Source of the DNA: Paenibacillus rhizosphaerae
GTDB lineage: Bacteria; Bacillota; Bacilli; Paenibacillales; Paenibacillaceae
DNA: 64,000 bases
Direction: 5' to 3'
NCBI RefSeq assembly: GCF_014192015.1
Contig: NZ_JACHXJ010000002.1
Coordinates: forward strand, 1,240,001-1,304,000
The notes under the pieces are model-generated. The model was not told where the DNA came from. It did no database searches and worked only from the letters and a program-made list of their open reading frames with translations. The position numbers and the translations under genes were made by a program. Shown piece by piece: positions 61,474 to 64,000 of the stretch (position 1 is its first letter; every line of letters begins with the position of its first letter).

Positions 61474-62631
61474 ATGGATATCACTGGAATACAATCGGAT
61501 TGGAAAGTGGAAAACATCGAATTCGCCAGGTTAACGGGAGAACGAGCCAGAATCGCTGGGGCCAATGGCAGGATCGGCATTCATGGCAAAAGCTGCACCG
61601 TGGATATCGCCAGAATTACGATCGATGGACAAACCGGTTACGGCAGCTCGATACATATGACGCCGGAATGGGCTGAAGGCATCATAGGCCGCCAATTGCT
61701 TGATTTATTCGATGACCGGGGCAGACTGCGCGAAGCGTATCGCTTGCCTTTGGAATATCCATTGTTAGATTGGTTAGGACAGAGACAGGGTAAACCCGTA
61801 TATGATTTGGTGTCGGGTGCCCACCTGGAAAGGGGAGTCCCATTCGTTGTCCCATGTTATGATACCTCTCTATACTTCGACGATTTGCACCTGTCCGACG
61901 AGAAGACCGCAGTTGCGTTGATGCAAGAAGAAGCGGTACAAGGTTTTGCGAAGGGCCAACGTCATTTTAAGATTAAGGTTGGCCGAGGCGGACGCCATAT
62001 GCCGCTATGGGAAGGGACGAAACGGGATATCGCAATCGTACGTGGGATCTCAGAAGTGGCAGGTCCCACAGGCAAAATCATGATCGATGCAAATAATGCA
62101 TATAATCTGAACTTGACCAAAGAGGTCTTGGCGGCTTTGACGGATGTGAACCTGTATTGGGTGGAAGAAGCGTTCCATGAGGATGAAGCCCTGTACGAGG
62201 ACCTGAAGGAGTGGCTCCGGCAACGCGGGCAGGATGTGCTGATCGCAGATGGGGAAGGGCAAGCCTCGCCGCATCTTGTGGAGTGGGCGACTCGTGGACG
62301 TGTCGATGTGCTGCAGTACGATATCATCTCGCCCGGTTTCACACATTGGATGGAGTTAGGCGAGAAGCTGGATGCCCATGGTTTGCGGTCTGCGCCTCAT
62401 TGTTACGGCAATGCTTATGGTATTTACGCGTCGGGACATTTGTCAGCCGCGGTGCAAAACTTCGAATTTGTGGAATATGACGACATTACCATCGAAGGAA
62501 TGGATGTATCGGGCTATCGAATCGAAAACGGAGAGATTCATATTCCGGCCACCCCGGGTTTTGGAATCGTCTTCGACGATGAACTTGTAACCAACCTTAT
62601 TCAACGATCCGGATGGTCCCTTAAAGCTTAA
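61474..62631 (+). CDS. Enolase superfamily (mandelate racemase group) enzyme
   Basis: AGGAGGAGG precedes the ATG. The 385-residue protein has the catalytic KxK in HFKIKVGRGG, then metal ligands in MIDANNAYNL (Asp), WVEEAFHEDE (Glu) and DGEGQASPH (Glu). A late His in SAPHCYGN serves as the second base. This is the mandelate-racemase arrangement used by acid-sugar dehydratases. As the enzyme linked to system C it most probably dehydrates a sugar acid derived from the imported compound. The exact substrate cannot be read. Confidence 0.87.
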   Translation: MDITGIQSDWKVENIEFARLTGERARIAGANGRIGIHGKSCTVDIARITIDGQTGYGSSIHMTPEWAEGIIGRQLLDLFDDRGRLREAYRLPLEYPLLDWLGQRQGKPVYDLVSGAHLERGVPFVVPCYDTSLYFDDLHLSDEKTAVALMQEEAVQGFAKGQRHFKIKVGRGGRHMPLWEGTKRDIAIVRGISEVAGPTGKIMIDANNAYNLNLTKEVLAALTDVNLYWVEEAFHEDEALYEDLKEWLRQRGQDVLIADGEGQASPHLVEWATRGRVDVLQYDIISPGFTHWMELGEKLDAHGLRSAPHCYGNAYGIYASGHLSAAVQNFEFVEYDDITIEGMDVSGYRIENGEIHIPATPGFGIVFDDELVTNLIQRSGWSLKA

Positions 62632-62746
62632 AATAAGCCGAGAAAATTTTAATGTTAGAGTTCATATGTGCTTTTGCGATGCAAGAGTGCTTTTCGTGTG
62701 GACGATTGTAAGACGACAAGAGCATAACAAGAGTATACATGCTTAA

Positions 62747-62769
62747 TGGCCGCATAGTGCGGCTTTTTT
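62747..62769 (+). terminator. GCCGC-family terminator repeat
   Basis: GGCCGCATAGTGCGGCTTTTTTT with left flank CATGCTTAAT and right flank ATTGAAACGATATGT. The rest of 62632-63047 carries only the MerR promoter. Confidence 0.82.
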
Positions 62770-62955
62770 TATTGAAACGATATGTATTCATTGGTTAAAC
62801 ATGTTTTTAGCAAGAACCAGGTATACTAAATACTCTTGATTTCTGGAGTGTTGCGTCTGCAGCTTATTTTTTAACCGAGAGGCATCAATTGTTAAACGTG
62901 CTTAGTAAACATCGTCAACTCAGAAATATACAAATATTGGACGGAAGATCCCCTC

Positions 62956-62986
62956 TTGACTTGGACTATACTCCAAGTTATAGAAT
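62956..62986 (+). promoter_or_regulatory. MerR-type long-spacer promoter with operator
   Basis: TTGACT and TAGAAT are 19 bases apart, the stretched spacing that MerR activators correct. The palindrome ACTTGGA-N6-TCCAAGT (62959-62978) fills the spacer, the classic position for MerR binding. The regulator starts 62 bases downstream. Confidence 0.82.
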
Positions 62987-63047
62987 GCAAGGGAACAAGC
63001 CGAAAGCCTCACTGCCTGATCAATCCGGCTTGTAGAAAGGAGCGAGT

Positions 63048-63449
63048 ATGGAACCACTATTTTCGATCTCGGACATTGCGAAACAGACAGGATTCAGCCA
63101 AGATACCATCCGCTATTATGAAAGGATCGGGCTGCTGCCGGAGATACGGCGTAAGGATAACGGACGCCGGGAGTATACGAAGACCGATCTCGACTGTTTC
63201 ACATTCGTCGCTTTTCTGAAACGGGCAAATATGCCGCTGAAGGAAATCGAACGGTATATCATGTTCTATCACGCCCAAAATTACAAAGGCTGTTATGACG
63301 TCCTACAAGATCACAAGATCATGATCGAGGAACAGATATCGGACATGCAGACCGCTTTGGAATTGATGAAATATAAAATAGAGAATTATAAGGAGCTGAT
63401 GGGTCACGATCCATCGCAGTCCGGACCTGTAAAGAACTCGGTCGATTAA
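63048..63449 (+). CDS. MerR family transcriptional regulator (AdhR/NmlR-like)
   Basis: The 133-residue protein has the MerR HTH (FSISDIAKQTGFSQDTIRYY, then ERIGLLPE) and DLDCFTFVAFLKRANMPLKE, followed by a coiled-coil helix at residues 90-120. Cys residues are present at DLDC and in YKGC, and a redox or aldehyde signal is possible. The gene autoregulates from the long-spacer promoter just upstream. An SDR gene follows 14 bases after its stop and is the likely target. Confidence 0.92.
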   Translation: MEPLFSISDIAKQTGFSQDTIRYYERIGLLPEIRRKDNGRREYTKTDLDCFTFVAFLKRANMPLKEIERYIMFYHAQNYKGCYDVLQDHKIMIEEQISDMQTALELMKYKIENYKELMGHDPSQSGPVKNSVD

Positions 63450-63463
63450 AGGAGGTCATTTAC

Positions 63464-64000
63464 TTGGGGACAACTAACGGTTATATGATTACACCGCAGG
63501 TACCGATAGCATCGGGTTTTGGACATAATACGACAGCGACGGAAGCACTTGACGGACGCGATCTGACTGGAAAAACGGCCATTGTAACAGGGGGATACTC
63601 GGGTATCGGACTGGAGACCGTTCGCGTTCTGGCTGAAGCAGGAGCGGTGGTCGTCGTGCCAGCACGTTCGCTTGAGAAAGCCCGGAACGCGCTCGCAGGC
63701 ATCCCTCGGGTGGAACTGGAGGAGCTGGATCTGATGAACCCGGTATCGGTTGATGCCTTTGCGCAGCGGTTTCTCGATTCTGGACGTCCACTCGACATCC
63801 TCGTCAACGGAGCAGGCATCATGGTTCCGCCGTTAATGCGGGACACCCGAGGATATGAGTCCCAGTTCGCTACCAATCATCTCGGGCACTTTCAGCTTAC
63901 CGCACGACTCTGGCCGGCATTAAAAAAGGCGGGTGGGGCAAGGGTGATCGCGGTCTCCTCATCAGCTGTGAGCTTAGGCGGGGTTGATTTTGACGATCCG
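63464..64000 (+). CDS. Short-chain dehydrogenase, partial at the window edge
   Basis: TTG 63464 follows AAAGGAGG by eight bases; ATG 63485 is a weaker alternative. The 179 visible residues hold the cofactor loop TGGYSGIGLETV, the Arg of ARSLEKA that favours NADPH, the NGAG variant (ILVNGAGIMVPP) and the strand VIAVSSSAVSLGG with the catalytic Ser. It belongs to the WW-oxidoreductase/retinol dehydrogenase-like branch with an N-terminal extension of about 35 residues. It is cotranscribed with the MerR regulator. The YxxxK motif lies beyond the edge. Confidence 0.9.
   Translation, partial: MGTTNGYMITPQVPIASGFGHNTTATEALDGRDLTGKTAIVTGGYSGIGLETVRVLAEAGAVVVVPARSLEKARNALAGIPRVELEELDLMNPVSVDAFAQRFLDSGRPLDILVNGAGIMVPPLMRDTRGYESQFATNHLGHFQLTARLWPALKKAGGARVIAVSSSAVSLGGVDFDDP

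Noticed and set aside
1..64000. CRISPR arrays, tRNA or rRNA genes, prophage genes and replication origin boxes
   Set aside because: Looked for and not found: no regularly spaced repeats, cloverleaf sequences, phage structural genes or DnaA-box clusters were seen.

Overview
The window reads like the chromosome of a Gram-positive, low-to-mid G+C soil bacterium of the Paenibacillus type. The evidence is strong AGGAGG ribosome-binding sites, frequent TTG and GTG starts, lipoprotein-type solute-binding proteins next to LplB/YtcP-type permeases with no ATPase gene, YesM/YesN two-component pairs, very large membrane-anchored AraC regulators, and many small one-regulator-one-target gene pairs. I see no rRNA, tRNA, CRISPR array, prophage or intact insertion sequence. 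Species-level assignment is inference only.

Layout. 0-5 kb: a three-gene DUF2089 cluster, a PadR regulator with a HAAS-pentapeptide fusion, a G+C-rich serine hydrolase and a Nudix hydrolase. 5-13.6 kb: import system A (two permeases, binding lipoprotein, YesM/YesN pair) ending in a GH95 glycosidase. 13.7-19.1 kb: an AraC regulator divergent from a three-gene oxidative sugar-acid operon (FAH-fold dehydratase, aldehyde dehydrogenase, YjhG-type dehydratase) that fits the lower half of a Weimberg-type route from a pentonate to 2-oxoglutarate. 19.4-22.8 kb: a secreted protein, then an Rrf2 regulator and an MFS exporter linked by four copies of one palindromic operator. 22.9-34 kb: stand-alone accessory genes (epoxide-hydrolase-like enzyme, GNATs, HD protein, DinB, MFS) and two regulator/target pairs (MerR/NAD-binding protein, WYL/VOC). 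34.3-38.8 kb: a decayed zone with truncated genes surrounding an intact ECF41-type sigma factor and its flavoprotein partner. 38.8-41.8 kb: a MarR/SDR pair and a tetR-map operon. 42.4-49.1 kb: import system B (AraC, two permeases, binding protein, SDR). 49.4-52 kb: PadR, two DUF1048 proteins and a DrrAB-type ABC exporter. 52.1-54.8 kb: a decayed gene, then an HxlR regulon. 55.3-62.6 kb: import system C (binding protein, two permeases, AraC, enolase-superfamily enzyme). 63.0 kb to the end: a MerR regulator and an SDR cut by the window edge.

How it works together. Systems A, B and C are parallel oligosaccharide uptake and breakdown units, each with its own membrane sensor-regulator and one catabolic enzyme; they presumably share a distant MsmX-like ATPase. 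Much of the rest consists of regulator/enzyme pairs in which the operator can be read directly: Rrf2, WYL, HxlR, MarR, MerR and an ECF41 promoter. About nine intergenic terminators share one stem and related flanks and look like a dispersed repeat family. At least seven loci are gene remnants, some not visible as normal ORFs.
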